Under the pieces are notes generated by a model that saw only the letters and a list, made by a program, of their open reading frames with translations, was not told the DNA's origin and searched no databases. Shown here piece after piece: positions 33,152 through 45,396 of a DNA stretch of 64,000 nucleotides (its first letter is position 1; every line of letters starts with the position of its first letter). The position numbers were made by a program, and so were the translations under genes. Source of the stretch: Hordeum vulgare subsp. vulgare. Taxonomy: Eukaryota > Streptophyta > Magnoliopsida > Poales > Poaceae. The stretch is taken from positions 171,040,689-171,104,688 of the forward strand of contig NC_058523.1 of assembly GCF_904849725.1 (NCBI RefSeq). Direction: 5' to 3'.

Positions 33152-36100
33152 TGTAACATCCCAAAATTATAAATTTTGGAATGTTAATATAATTATTAGA
33201 TTGATTGTTTGTTTGTTAGCTGAGTGACTGAAACTTGTGTGAAATTTGAAACTTTTCGAAACTTTCGAATGAGAGGGAATAAAATGACTTTCCCCTTCTC
33301 CGGTAAATTCAAATTCAAGCTTCTAAAAGCAACGAGAGAAGATGACATGACTTCTTCAACTATAAAAGATTTGAACGGAGATATTTGCGTTGAATTCTTT
33401 TGCTTTTCCATTTTTCCATCGCGCGAGAAATGTCCGGAGAAAACTCTCTTGCACGCAAGAGAGAGAGCGGAGGAAAATGACACTCCAAAAGTGCGGGTAA
33501 TTTTTGAAATGTTGGAGCCAAGAAAACCCAAAGTTCTTTTGCAAAAATAATTGCAAAAAGAAATAATAGCAAATTTGGGAATTTCTAAAAAAACATTTTT
33601 TTCAAGTTTTTATTTTGGCTTTCAAAAAATGTTATTCGGGTAGAGATTCTTTTTCTGATTTTTTTGATATATTATACCATATATTAATATTTTGATTTAC
33701 TTTCTTTTTGTCGTTTTTATTTTCTGTTTTGGAAAAACTTAGAGATTAGGAAGGTTTTTTTTCTTAACATCTCGCCCCGAGCGTTTTTTTTAGCCTGGGC
33801 CATCTCCCCACTACCAGGGATCTCAGATCCCTTGAAATCGGGACCGACCCAAAGCCCTCTCCCCCCCTCTCCCTGCGGGTGCAACACCCCTGGCCGACAC
33901 CTCCCTCCCCACGTCCTTTCTCCTATCTCCCTTCTCCTTCCTCGTTTCTTCTGCACCAGAAACCGATCGAGCTCTCCCAGGGACCGAGCTTTCCTTCCCC
34001 TGAGTACTCCCTCTCCCTTCCTTAACTCTCCCCGCCCCTTCTCTCTCTGACCGAAGTCCACCCCTGCCCTAACCTAGCCACCGCCGCCGCCCATCTCCTT
34101 CCTTCTCCTCCCTTTTCCATAAACCGAGCCGCCCGAGTACCACGGGATTCTCTTCCCCCACCGCCACCTCTCCTTCCTTAGCTCGCCTTCCCCATGGCCT
34201 ATATAAAGCTCACCTCTCCACCTTGTTCCCACCCTACCGCCGCCGCCTCCCTCTCCCCTTGCCGCCGCCCTAGTCCTGCACCTCCACCGCCGCCATCTGC
34301 AGCACTTTTGGCCACCCCTCCAAGGGCAGCCCCAACGCCACCCCGTCACCCCACCCCGTCGCTGCACCCCTCCGCCACCCCACCTACGGCCCACTCCACC
34401 ACCGCCCCTTGCCACCCCGCCACCCCCTGCTGCACCACCCTCCACGAGCTGCAAACTACTGCACCTTTGTCGACGCCTCCAGGAGCAACACCAGCACCCC
34501 GAGCCCTCTCTCCCCGAGCCGCCCGACGCCTCCCCGCGGAGGAGAAGGACCCCGCCGTCGCCTCCCCGACGCCACTGCCGCCCCGGAGCTCCCCCTCTCC
34601 CTCTCCGGCCAGCCCCTCGCCGGAGCAAGCTGCTGTCCGAGCCGGTAGTCTCTCCCTCCATATCTCTATATTGCATGTTATCTCCTTTAGCCCTTAGATC
34701 TTCATGCAACGGCCAGGATTAGATCATCTATACCTCTTCGGTTTATCCCAGAAAACCAGTGGGTTTTATTTTCACTTAGGAATTAACCAGCACTTTTGTT
34801 AGAGCTCGGCCGTTTGCCCGAAGCCATGAAACAAACACCCCTCTCCGCCACTAGCAACTTGCCACGTAGCTAGCTAGTTATCTCCAGTTTTTTCTGCCTG
34901 ATTACAAAAAACAACAACTTTCAATCTTGTTTTGGCCACAACTGTTTATCCCTAAGTCCAATGACTTTGATTCTTTTTCCAGTAGCTCACAAATTGGTTG
35001 TAGTTTTTAAAAACATATAAGTTGTCTATGTTTGAAATTTGTAAACATAAGTTAGAGCAGATTTAGTTTAAACACTGTTTTGCCTATTCCAGAAGTTTAA
35101 AAATAGCTTTTAATTTGATTCCTTTTGGTACTGATCACTAGTGATCTTATATATCAGTGGTAAAAATTTCAGAGTTGTTTGAGTATTTGAACTCATTATT
35201 TCATGTGAAACAATTTCTGTTTCACCGCTTTTAGGTTTTTGGCTAATTCATTTTCTACTTTTGTTTTAAAATATTTTCTTTCTTATTTCAGAAAGATTAT
35301 TATTGTTTGTTTATGTTAGTTAACAGTAGTTTTGCAACAAGTCTTTATTTTATGTTTATTTGTTTTCATGAAAACAATTCTAGCTCCGTAGTAACGCGCA
35401 ATTGTTTTCACCGTTGTTTCAAATCTCGTTTGGGAATACTTTCAAAAGGTTTTGTGAAAATACTTTATTTTATCTTTGTTAAACTCATATCTTAGTTCCT
35501 CGTTATTATTTTCTGTTAGACAAAACTATTTAGTGGTTGACGTAGTAGAAGACTCTTTAGTTCTATTTGAAGTTCTTTCGGTTTCTCATTCGCTCTCTCT
35601 CTTTTGTTTGATTGCTAGAATGATTGCTAGTATGTGTGCTTATGTGGATGATATGTTTGTTATATAGATTTCATCGGAGAGTGACGAGTAGTCTATCAAG
35701 TTATTTTCTCGAGAAATTTCTTCTTCGTCAACATCACAGGCAAGTCACTTTGATCATACTTTCACCTATGTTTTATGCATCGTAGTTCTACCATCCTATA
35801 CCCAATTGCATGCTGCCTAGGTACTTGGAAACTTTAGTATAGTTGTAGTATCATGTGGTAGGAACACAACAACCCCGACACTTGGCCCCGGGACAACAAT
35901 TTCTTAAAGCTATACTTGAGTAGACGGGTTATCGGTTGAGTGTATACCACGAGTGATGCGAGATTGATATAATAATCAAGACCGGACTAAGACAAGATTT
36001 TCAAGACCTCGGACGCAATGCAACACTGGGTGAAGGACGGTTGATCGGCTCCCTGGAAAACCCAGTGGATGCCCGGGATGCTGGAGAGGCCATGTCATCC

Positions 36101-37001
36101 TGCGGAAAGCTTCACCCAGGCTCAAAGAGACGGACGGATATTTTCAAGACCCAAGGCTTACCTGCACAGCCACAAGTCATTATGGGCTCTGGCTTGGTTG
36201 GACAACGCGGCGACTCTGGACAGGCGGTGCTAGCAGATGTAGACGAACGGTCGGAATGGATGGGCACCGACAGGGATTCAGAGGGACCCGTTGAAAGACC
36301 ATGTTTTGATCATCCGGTCTTCAAACACCCTGAAGTGCGAGGACAAAACCCGGAGGCGATCAAATCTTGTGGGGAACGTGTGCAAAACTCTGCAGAGTAC
36401 TCAAACCTAATCGATTAGCCGTGTCCACGGTCATGGACAACTTGAGCCAAAGGAATTGAAGTTATCTGGAATTCTCAACACCATTAAATATATTTGATGA
36501 GGGTAATTATTGACAACTCGGGTACGAGAACTGGTTGGCGGAACCATCTCGTTAACAACAAACATTGTGGTAACATTTTGCTTTTAGCCCCCTCTTGATG
36601 TAGGAGAAAACTTGCTTTTTGCTAAAAACTTATAGCCCCCACCTGCCATATATGCATATAGTGTAGATGATTACTTTTCACCCCTCTCTTATGTGACTTG
36701 CCGGCATATTCAATATGCTGACCTACACGGCTGCAACGTCTTATGTTGCAGATATCTTTCTTCGACGAGTAAGAGTACGATTCAGGGTTACGGTCTACAC
36801 TCAACTTGCCGTTGGTGTTTATTGGGACTCCACTCCCTTGACCGCTTTCGCTGAATTATTTAAGGTATATATCAGTTTTACGCTATTTTACATGTGATTG
36901 CACTTTGATATATACATTGATGTACTGTGTGTGCCAGCATACTGATCCAGGGATGGCACAGAAACACAGAGGCTTGACTCGTCTTGAGTCGGGTCGCTAC
37001 A
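33152..37001 (+). repeat. 5' LTR of the gag-only element (3.85 kb)
   Basis: Begins TGTAACATCCCAAAATT and includes a perfect near-terminal hairpin CCAAAATTATAAATTTTGG at 33161-33179. A C-rich block (33840-34680) precedes and follows a TATA box at 34200. It holds the ~797 bp (34724-35520) missing from the 3' LTR. No gene is supported; the 211-codon antisense frame in the C-rich block is a composition artefact. Confidence 0.9.
34200..34206 (+). promoter_or_regulatory. LTR TATA box
   Basis: GGCCTATATAAAGCTCACC is a strong plant TATA box in the sense direction of the element; transcription would start about 30 bp downstream, near 34230. The same box is kept in the 3' LTR at 40811-40817. Confidence 0.6.
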
Positions 37002-37005
37002 GAAA

Positions 37006-37017
37006 TGGTATCAGAGC
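37006..37017 (+). other. Primer binding site, initiator tRNA-Met
   Basis: TGGTATCAGAGC, a perfect 12-base complement to the 3' end of initiator tRNA-Met, four bases after the 5' LTR. Confidence 0.85.
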
Positions 37018-37491
37018 ACATGTTGACTGTAGGACGTGACCCCTAGAAACTGGAAAATTTCTTAGGATAGGATCTCTCAATTTTTTTATTTTTAACAACA
37101 CCTTTTACTTCTCATCTCTTCTGATTTCATCAAATGTTCTCTCTCACCTCAAATAGTTATACAATCCCCTTACCCCTTCAACCTCATGAAGAATCAACGG
37201 AGTTCTACTTCAAAGTAAAGAGGATTTCATCATGCAATTGAAGCTACACAAATTGAAGACTCTCAAGACCCGAAGAACTCGAAGACCCCGAAGTGTCCGA
37301 ATAATTATATGACCATTAGAAGTCCAAACCCCTTTTATATACCCATGTTAGCTACGATGATTTGTGAACCGTCTTTGGTGTGTGTTTTCCGACGGCCACA
37401 AATAAAACCTATTCTCAAAAATATTGTTTGTGTTGTGTGTATCTCCCTCCCTCTCTTACCCGTCTCATCCCCAAAACCTCAACCCTACCAG

Positions 37492-38459
37492 ATGGAGTAT
37501 GAAGCTGGACTTGTAGTCTCTGGACCAATGACCCAGCTAGAGGCTGATATATGGATTCAAAACATGGAGAACCACTTCGGGAGCAACTTGATCTCAAGGA
37601 AGTATGAAGTGGAACATGCTCTCCAGTACTTTACCCAAAGTGCTGCAATTTGGTGGAAAATGCACCATGCCATACAAGGATTTAGTGGAGCAGAAACCTG
37701 GGACGAATTCAAGAACACCCTGTTAAGATCCCGTCTCATTCGGAAGTGCTATGAAAATCCGAAGGAGAAGACTTGTGCATGCAAGATCTGTGGAGAAATA
37801 GGACACACCCAGGAAGAACACAAGGATGGATGCACTCATTGTGATGAAAATCACCTAGCTGAGGAGTGCCCAACTAGTCAGGTGACCTGTTTCTTGTGTG
37901 AAGGAACCACCCACTACCCAGCTCAGTGTCACATTTACCCCAACGTGCAACAGTTTGTCAAGCAGCAGAAGGATGCAGTGAAGGAAACCCTCAAGAAGAA
38001 GAGTCTAGAAGAACCTGTGATGAACGAATATATTGAAGACCCTGATGGACAAGGTCTGACCAGATTTTTCTCCAACGCATGCTACTCATGTGGAGAAGAA
38101 GGACATTATTCACAGGACTGCACGAAGAGTATCTGGGATACTTCTCGTCGGAAGAAGTGGAGTTTGATCCACTTGAAATGGAAGAACTGGCCAAAAAGAA
38201 GGAGTACGGAAAGAAGAAAAAGTACCCTCGGAAGAACCAAATCTCCGCAGACATAGACCTGAGTCATGTCAGATGTTACAAGTGTATGAAATTTGGCCAC
38301 CACAAATACATGTGCTCAGGAAGGAAGCCGGGAATCCAAGGAGCAAAAGTAGAAGCTAAGAAGCCTCGAGACTTGTCAGAAATCATTTGTTTTTGCTGCA
38401 AGGAAGCAGGACATTTTGCCAGCAATTGCCCACAAAGGAAGAAAGCTAGAATGGAGTAG
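37492..38459 (+). CDS. Gag with six zinc-knuckle-like motifs, frameshifted
   Basis: Gag-like protein of the non-autonomous element. I chose ATG 37492 (MEYEAGLVVSGPMTQLEAD) because homology to retrotransposon Gag begins just after it; the frame is open back to 37309. A short Gag core (WIQNMENHFG; AAIWWKMHHA; WDEFKNTLL) is followed by motif 1 (CKICGEIGHTQEEH, 37780), with His in place of the last Cys, motif 2 (CTHCDENHLAEEC, 37831, one residue short), motif 3 (CFLCEGTTHYPAQC, 37888) and motif 4 (CYSCGEEGHYSQDC, 38080). The frame then shifts near 38122-38130; the continuation (HEEYLGYFSSEEVEFDP) carries motif 5 (CYKCMKFGHHKYMC, 38274) and motif 6 (CFCCKEAGHFASNC, 38388), ending at 38459. Gag packages element RNA into particles; knuckles bind nucleic acid. 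Most plant gypsy Gags have one knuckle, so six is unusual. The frameshift suggests this copy is inactive. Confidence 0.8.
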
Positions 38460-39736
38460 TTAAGCTTTGACCATGACAATAATTGTAATCTGAAACACTC
38501 TTGTTTTTCATGAGATCATGGAGTGAAATTTTTGTAACAGAAGTCCGTGAGATTGTAATAACATCATGAATAAATGGAATTTATTGTCTCATGATTGTCG
38601 ATGTTGAAACTATATGCGTTGTTTTCTCTACGAGCAAAGATCTCTGAACATTTATGAGGATAAGAGAAAATATGGTCTAAGCAGACATGAGTATATTTCG
38701 TTTTAAGTGTGGTAGTAATCGGTAAACCCACAGGACCCAAGGAGTAGGAATGTACCATGCATACCAAGAAGCCAAACCCACTGAATACAATCGAAGGAAA
38801 TGTTGGATCATATCAAACTATGGGGGTGACAACAGAAGAATAGTGTACCTTAGAATTGGAAATTTGAGGAGAGATTTAATATGAGGAACAAACACTTTTG
38901 TTGGTACACAGACCAATGGAAGGAAAAATGAGTTCAAGGAATACAACCGGTACCAAGGATGCATCTCAAGATTTCATGAAGGTTGCCCCAAGAGCATGAA
39001 GGAATAAGCTATGATGCACCAGCAAACGTTTTTCTTAGGAACATACGAAAGCCAGAGAGTTGTGAAGATACAATAGATGTTTTGTTCAGCTTGCAGAACC
39101 AATGGATTATCCGAACTTCGTTCGTGGACAAGGGAAATTCTGCAACGCTTGTGAGGATGCCCAAGTGTTAGAATACGAGATTCACTAAGCCTTATACAAG
39201 GTAGTGATTTTAGTGCGACGTGGCTTGGCCACCATGACGACTTACTCTTATCATTCTCTTGCTATTCGGAAAGGTAAATCTGAGAGACTTACCCATAAAG
39301 AGAGACGACGTTCTTTGAAGCTTTTGTTTAAGCCTTAGAATGGTATGATGAAAGCCCCATGTACATGACATTTGTTGTCACGCGTAGGAAATTTTACGGT
39401 GAGGATGAAGACAAGACCTTCTCTCTGCAGGATAACCACAAATGGTAGACCACCATGAGAACCATCGATAGGTTATTTAGAATTGACCACGAGACTGTCA
39501 GTTAAGAAGACCCATTGACGAAAGAAGCTTATATCAACGGGAGAGCATCACCAAAGGATTTAATATGAAGATGTCAGTTGCCAAAACCCCAGAGGGATTG
39601 TTAAAGCATTTTGAGGGACCAGTATCTCTCATTTTAAGTGTGGTAGCCTCCCACCTTGCCGGAGATTGGATTTGTTAGAAGACCCCCAAACCCTAACCTT
39701 TCTTTCCAGCCTCTTCGAATCTCGAGGACGAGATTC
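38460..39736 (+). other. Non-coding 3' interior of the gag-only element
   Basis: About 1.3 kb with no pol domain. The polypurine-like motif TTTTAAGTGTGGTAG appears at about 38701, 39632 and 39738; only the last abuts the LTR. Short frames such as 38983-39171 show nothing recognisable, though some (for example the reading near 39300-39600) look like decayed coding sequence. Confidence 0.55.
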
Positions 39737-39754
39737 ATTTTAAGTGTGGTAGTT
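39737..39754 (+). other. Polypurine tract of the gag-only element
   Basis: TTTTAAGTGTGGTAGTT directly before the 3' LTR start TGTAACATCCC (39755), preceded by GACGAGATTC. Confidence 0.65.
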
Positions 39755-42700
39755 TGTAACATCCCAAAATTATAAATTTTGGAATGTTAATATAATTATT
39801 AGATTGATTGTTTGTTTGTTAGCTGAGTGACTGAAACTTGTGTGAAATTTGAAACTTTTCGAAACTTTCGAATGAGAGGGAATAAAATGACTTTCCCCTT
39901 CTCCGGTAAATTCAAATTCAAGCTTTTAAAAGCAACGAGAGAAGATGACATGACTTCTTCAACTATAAAAGATTTGAACGGAGATATTTGCGTTGAATTA
40001 TTTTGCTTTTCCATTTTTCCATCGCGCGAGAAATGTCCGGAGAAAACTCTCTTGCACGCAAGAGAGAGAGAGAGCGGAGGAAAATGACACTCCAAAAGTG
40101 GGGGCAATTTTTGAAATGTTGGAGCCAAGAAAACCCAAAGTTCTTTTGCAAAAATAATTGCAAAAAGAAATAATAGAAAATTTGGGAATTTCTGAAAAAA
40201 CATTTTTTCAAGTTTTTATTTTGGCTTTAAAAAAATGTTATTCGGGTAGAGATTCTTTTTCTGATTTTTTGATATATAATACCATATATTAATATTTTGA
40301 TTTACTTTCTTTTTTGTCGTTTTTATTTTCTGTTTTGGAAAAACTTAGAGATTAGGAAGGTTATTTTTTTTTCTTAACATCTCGCCCCGAGCATTTTTTT
40401 TAGCCTGGGCCATCTCCCCACTACCAGGGATCTCAGATCCCTTGAAATCAGGACCGACCCCAAGCCCTCTCCTCCCCCTCTCCCTGCGGGTGGACCACCC
40501 CTGGCCGACACCTCCCTCCCCACGTCCTTTCTCCTATCTCCCTTCTCCTTCCTCATTTCTTCTGTACCAGAAACCGACCGAGCTCTCCCAGGGACCGAGC
40601 TTTCCTTCCCCTGAGTACTCCCTCTCCCTTCCTTAACTCTCCCCGCCCCTTCTCTCCTTGACCGAAGTTCACCCCTGCCCTAACCTAGCCACCGCCGCCG
40701 CCCATCTCCTTCCTTCTCCTCCCTTTTCCATAAACCGAGCCGCCCGAGTACCACGGGATTCTCTTCCCCCACCGCCACCTCTCCTTCCTTAGCTCGCCTT
40801 CCCCGTGGCCTATATAAAGCTCACCTCTCCACCCCGTTCCCACTCTACCGCCGCCGCCTCCCTCTCCCCTCGCCACCGCCCTAGTCCTGCACCTCCACCG
40901 CCGCCATCTGCAGCACTTTCGGCCACCCCTCCAAGGGCAGCCCCAGCGCCACCCCGTCACCCCACCCCGTCGCTGCACCCCTCCGCCACCCCACCTACGG
41001 CCCACTCCACCGCCGCCCCTTGCCACCCCGCCACCCCCTGCTGCACCCCCTCCACTAGCTGCAACCTACTGCACCTTCGTCTACGCCTCCAGGAGCAACA
41101 CCAGCACCCCGAGCCCTCTCTCCCCGAGCCGCCCGACGCCTCCCCGCAGAGGAGAAGGACCCCGCCGTCGCCTCCCCGACGCCACTGCCGCCCCGGAGCT
41201 CCCCTTCTCCCTCGCCGGCCAGCCCCTCGCCGGAGCAAGCTGCTGTCCCAGCCGGTAGTCTCTCCCTCCATATCTCTATATTGCATGTTTTCTCCTTTAG
41301 CCCTTAGATCTTCATGTAACGGCCAGGATTAGACAAAACTATTTAGTGGTTTACGTAGTAGAAGACTCTTTAGTTCTATTTGAAGTTCTTTCGGTTTCTC
41401 ATTCGCTCTCTCTCTTTTGTTTGATTGCTAGAATGATTGCTAGTATGTGTGCTTATGTGGATGATATGTTTGTTATATAGATTTCATCGGAGAGTGACGA
41501 GTAGTCTATCAAGTTATTTTCTCGAGAAATTTCTTCTTCGTCAACATCACAGGCAAGTCACTTTGATCATACTTTCACCTATGTTTTATGCATCATAGTT
41601 CTACCATCCAATACCCAATTGCATGCTTCCTAGGTACTTGGAAACTTTAGTATAGTTGTAGTATCATGTGGTAGGAACACAACAACCCCGACACTTGGCC
41701 CCGGGACGACAATTTCTTAAAGCTATGCTTGAGTAGACGGGTTATCGGTTGAGTGTATACCACGAGTGATGCGAGATTGATATAATAATCAAGACCGGAC
41801 TAAGACAAGATTTTCAAGACCTCGGACGCAATGCAACACTGGGTGAAGGACGGTTGATCGGCTCCCTGGAAAACCCAGTGGATGCCCGGGATGCTGGAGA
41901 GGCCATGTCATCCTGCGGAAAGCTTCACCCAGGCTCAAAGAGACGGACGGATATTTTCAAGACCCAAGGCTTACCTGCACAGCCACAAGTCATTATGGGC
42001 TCTGGCTTGGTTGGACAACGCGGCGACTCTGGACAGGCGGTGCTAGCAGATGTAGACGAACGGTAGGAATGGATGGGCACCGACAGGGATTCAGAGGGAC
42101 CCGTTGAAAGACCATGTTTTGATCATCCGGTCTTCAAACACCCTGAAGTGCGAGGAGAAAACCTGGAGGCGATCAAATCTTGTGGGGAACGTGTGCAAAA
42201 CTCTGCAGAGTACTCAAACCTAATCGATTAGCCGTGTCCACGGTCATGGACAACTTGAGCCAAAGGAACTGAAGTTATCTGGAATTCTCAACACCATTAA
42301 ATATATTTGATGAGGGTAATTATTGACAACTCGGGTACGAGAACTGGTTGGCGGAACCATCTCGTTAACAACAAACATTGTGGTAACATTTTGCTTTTAG
42401 CCCCCTCTTGATGTAGGAGAAAACTTGCTTTTTGCTAAAAACCTATAGCCCCCACCTGCCATATATGCATATAGTGTAGATGATTACTTTTCACCCCTCT
42501 CTTATGTGACTTGCCGGCATATTCAATATGCTGACCTACACGGCTGCAACGTCTTATGTTGCAGATATCTTTCTTCGACGAGTAAGAGTACGATTCAGGG
42601 TTACGGTCTACACTCAACTTGCCGTTGGTGTTTATTGGGACTCCACTCCCTTGACCGCTTTCGCTGAGATATTTAAGGTATATATCAGTTTTACGCTATT

Positions 42701-42814
42701 TTACATGTGATTGCACTTTGATATATACATTGATGTACTGTGTGTGCCAGCATACTGATGCAGGGATGGCACAGAAACACAGAGGCTTGACTCGTCTTGA
42801 GTCGGGTCGCTACA
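39755..42814 (+). repeat. 3' LTR of the gag-only element (3.06 kb)
   Basis: Near-identical to 33152-37001 by eye except for a single large deletion at 41329-41333, where the junction TTAGA corresponds to two TTAGA sites 797 bp apart in the 5' LTR (34719 and 35516). The TATA box is at 40811-40817. It ends GGGTCGCTACA at 42814, followed by the duplication ATGCA. Confidence 0.9.
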
Positions 42815-42819
42815 ATGCA

Positions 42820-43392
42820 ACCTAATCCTTGTCGCGAGGCGTCACAATAGATAACAAAGTCCTTAGAAAAATCTGGTGGTAGCAACACAGGTGCGCAAGT
42901 CAGGCATCTTTTCAGTTCCTGAAAATGATGCTCACACTATGGTGTCCACTCGAACTTTTTATCCTTCTTGAGGAGTTCAGTTAGAGGCTTTGCAACCTTG
43001 GAGAAATTCTCGACAAAACGGCGACAATAGCTCACTAGACCAAAAAAACTCCTAACTTGCTTAACCGATTCAGGTTGAGTCCAATCAAGGACGGCTTGAA
43101 CTCTCTCGGGATTGACAACAATACCCTTACCAGAGATTACGTGACCTAGATAGGTCACTTCTGGTAACCAAAATTCACATTTTGAAAACTTGGCATAAAG
43201 GCGATGCTCTCGAAGTTTCATCAATACCAGCCTTAGATGCTCGGCATGTTCTCGTTCGTTCTTCGAGTAGATGAGAATATCATCGAGGTATACCATGATG
43301 AATTTATCCAAATACTCCATGAAGATTGAATTCATCAGATGAGAGAAGGTGGCTGGGGCATTGGTTAAACCGAAGGACATGACGGTGTACTC
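42820..43392 (-). pseudogene. Chromovirus pol: RT palm and start of RNase H
   Basis: Continues the chromovirus polyprotein after the stop at 43393. The RT part ([16 protein letters not shown]; active site [26 protein letters not shown]) is open to a second stop at 42937-42939 (after KKFEWTP). Beyond that stop, about 42820-42936 encodes the RNase H start (YCDASRQGLGC), cut at 42819 by the gag-only element; the rest lies at 31238-33151. The two stops and the insertion make RT and RNase H non-functional. Confidence 0.88.
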
Positions 43393-45396
43393 CTATTGGC
43401 CATAACGAGTAACAAAAGCCATTTTTGGAATGTCCCCGTTCTTGATCTTGATTTGATGGTATCCCAACCTCAAATCCATTTTGGAGAAGACTGAGGATCC
43501 AGTGAGCTGATCGTACAGGTCGTTGATCCTGGGGAGCGGATACTTGTTCTTTATGGTGACCAGATTAACTGGTCGGTAATCTACAACCATCCGATCCGTT
43601 CTGTCTTTCTTCTTGACGAAGAGGACGGGGCAAGCCCAAGGAGAAGAGCTAGGACGAATGAAACCTTTATTCAAGGCCTCATCTAGTTGCTTCTTAAGTT
43701 CGGCTAGCTCCAGGGGTGCCATCTTATATGGTCTTCTGGCTATTGGAACGGTTCCCGGAACAAGATCTATCACAAACTCTACATCTCTGTCAGGTGGAAT
43801 TCCTGGCAGTTCCTTTGGAAAAACATGCGGGAAGTCACGGACAATCGGGATGTCTTCAAGTTCCGGAAGAGGGTTGGCATTTAGGGAATAGAGTTGGCAT
43901 TTGGCAGCTCGAGTAGAGACATTGACTATCTCACCCGAGGAATGGGTAAGCTGAACATTTCTAGAATGAGTATTAATCTTGTCATAGTGAGCTGACATCC
44001 AGCCCATACCCAAGATTATATTGATATCCGAAGATTTCAAGGCTATCAATGAGGCTAGAAAAACTAGCCCGTCTACTAGAATTTCATTGTCATAGGTTAT
44101 CCTAGAGGTTTGCCATTTACTACCAGGAGTTTGGACAACCAATGGAATTGGCATATCACAAAAAGACATGTTATGCAACTGTGCATAACTTTCTGAAATG
44201 AAGGAATGAGAAGACCCAGTGTCAAAGAGAACAGACGGTGGGTGATGATTAACAAGAAGCATACCTAGTATGACGTCGGGATCCTCTGCAGCTTCTTCTG
44301 CTGAGACATAGTTCACACGGCCACGTGCAGGAGTTGGCTTCACATAGTAAGCTTTGCCCGACTTGCCTTGCCCGACGGACTTTCCGGGTTGCTTGGCACC
44401 CACATTCTGAGGACACTCACGGGAATAGTGCCCTGGTTCTCCACACTTGTAGCATATCACTTGGTTGGCACGTGGTGCAACATTGCTAGCTGGACCACCA
44501 TAAGTTTTGGCTGGAGGGTTGGTCTGATTCGTCTGAGGGGACACGTAGAATGGCCTCGGAGTGTATCTTGGCGGCAGAGAACTGTTCGGAACCCACAGCA
44601 TGCGTTTTGGAAACGCGGAACCAGATGACGAGCCAAAGTCATGGGAGTGCTTCCTTGTGGCTTCAAAGTCGGTATGGCCAGTCTCGGCACTGATTGCCTT
44701 GTTGACCAGGGCTTGGAAACTTGCACACTCGCGGAGGCGCAGATCACGACGAAGCTCAGGGCTCAGACCCTTACGGAATCTTGCTTGCTTCTTGGCGTTA
44801 GTAGACACCTCCTCTGTTGCATAGCGGGCGAGGTTACCGAACTCGCAGCTATAGGCATCCACGGTCAACTTGCCCTGGGTGAAAGCACATAACTCCTCTC
44901 TCTTTCTGTCCATCAGGCCCTCTGGAATATGGTACAGACGGAAGGCTGCACTGAAGTCTGCCCATGTGGCTGCTGGTTCAGCAGGACGCATAGCTTCAAA
45001 GTTCTCCCACCACAGATTGGCGGGTCCTTCCAGAAAATATGCCGCAAAGGTCACCTTGTCGGCCTCAGAAACATTCGCAGAGCGAATCTTGCGTGAGATG
45101 CTGCACAGCCAGTCATCAGCGTCGAGGGGATCGAGGGGGTGATGGAACTTTGGAGGATTCAGCTTCACAAAGTCGTTGAGTAACACTACAGCATTCCTAG
45201 GCTGACAAGCCGTATTCTGCTCAATACGCTCTAACAGTCGGTTGGTCTCTCTTTTGTTCCTCTCTGCCTCAAGCATAACTTCCGCCAGAGAGGGCGGGTG
45301 AGGCAGGTCTTCCTGCGACGCTTGAATACCCTCGCCTTGCTCATGAGCAGGGGCACGGTTCAACCTGGTGAACACCATCCTGACAAACAAACTCAC
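43393..45396 (-). CDS. Chromovirus gag, protease and RT N terminus
   Basis: A 667-codon open frame. Gag core at residues ~75-230 ([34 protein letters not shown]), a single zinc knuckle [14 protein letters not shown] (residues 315-328), an aspartic protease with the active site [12 protein letters not shown] (Asp at residue 392), and the start of RT ([32 protein letters not shown]). It ends at a TAG (43393-43395) inside RT, after TRYGQ; RT continues in the same frame at 43392. Conserved Gag homology starts at Met7 (MVFTRLNR), which may be the true start. The order gag-protease-RT-RNase H-integrase is that of Ty3/gypsy elements. The protein would be truncated before the RT active site. Confidence 0.9.
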   Translation of the reverse strand: MSLFVRMVFTRLNRAPAHEQGEGIQASQEDLPHPPSLAEVMLEAERNKRETNRLLERIEQNTACQPRNAVVLLNDFVKLNPPKFHHPLDPLDADDWLCSISRKIRSANVSEADKVTFAAYFLEGPANLWWENFEAMRPAEPAATWADFSAAFRLYHIPEGLMDRKREELCAFTQGKLTVDAYSCEFGNLARYATEEVSTNAKKQARFRKGLSPELRRDLRLRECASFQALVNKAISAETGHTDFEATRKHSHDFGSSSGSAFPKRMLWVPNSSLPPRYTPRPFYVSPQTNQTNPPAKTYGGPASNVAPRANQVICYKCGEPGHYSRECPQNVGAKQPGKSVGQGKSGKAYYVKPTPARGRVNYVSAEEAAEDPDVILGMLLVNHHPPSVLFDTGSSHSFISESYAQLHNMSFCDMPIPLVVQTPGSKWQTSRITYDNEILVDGLVFLASLIALKSSDINIILGMGWMSAHYDKINTHSRNVQLTHSSGEIVNVSTRAAKCQLYSLNANPLPELEDIPIVRDFPHVFPKELPGIPPDRDVEFVIDLVPGTVPIARRPYKMAPLELAELKKQLDEALNKGFIRPSSSPWACPVLFVKKKDRTDRMVVDYRPVNLVTIKNKYPLPRINDLYDQLTGSSVFSKMDLRLGYHQIKIKNGDIPKMAFVTRYGQ

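Larger units (their letters stand above)
33152..42814 (+). mobile_element. Gag-only LTR retrotransposon (TR-GAG type), 9.66 kb
   Basis: A plus-strand element with two LTRs (33152-37001 and 39755-42814) that start TGTAACATCCC and end GGGTCGCTACA, flanked by the duplication ATGCA (33147-33151, 42815-42819). The initiator-tRNA-Met primer site is at 37006-37017 and the polypurine tract at about 39737-39754. The 2.75 kb interior encodes only a Gag with six zinc-knuckle-like motifs; there is no protease, RT or integrase. It is therefore non-autonomous, the class described as terminal-repeat retrotransposons with GAG. The insertion splits the RNase H of the host chromovirus between GLGC and ILMQD. 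The LTRs are close in sequence apart from a ~797 bp deletion in the 3' copy. Confidence 0.9.

Noticed and set aside
34074..34709. 211-codon minus-strand frame, Gly/Arg rich
   Set aside because: Antisense to a C-rich LTR leader; its counterpart in the other LTR (40685-41026 and 40957-41286) is broken differently, so no selection on the frame.
36041..36418. 125-codon plus-strand frame
   Set aside because: In the gag-only element LTR; the same place in the other LTR (41854-42066) has a stop after 70 codons, so not a conserved gene.
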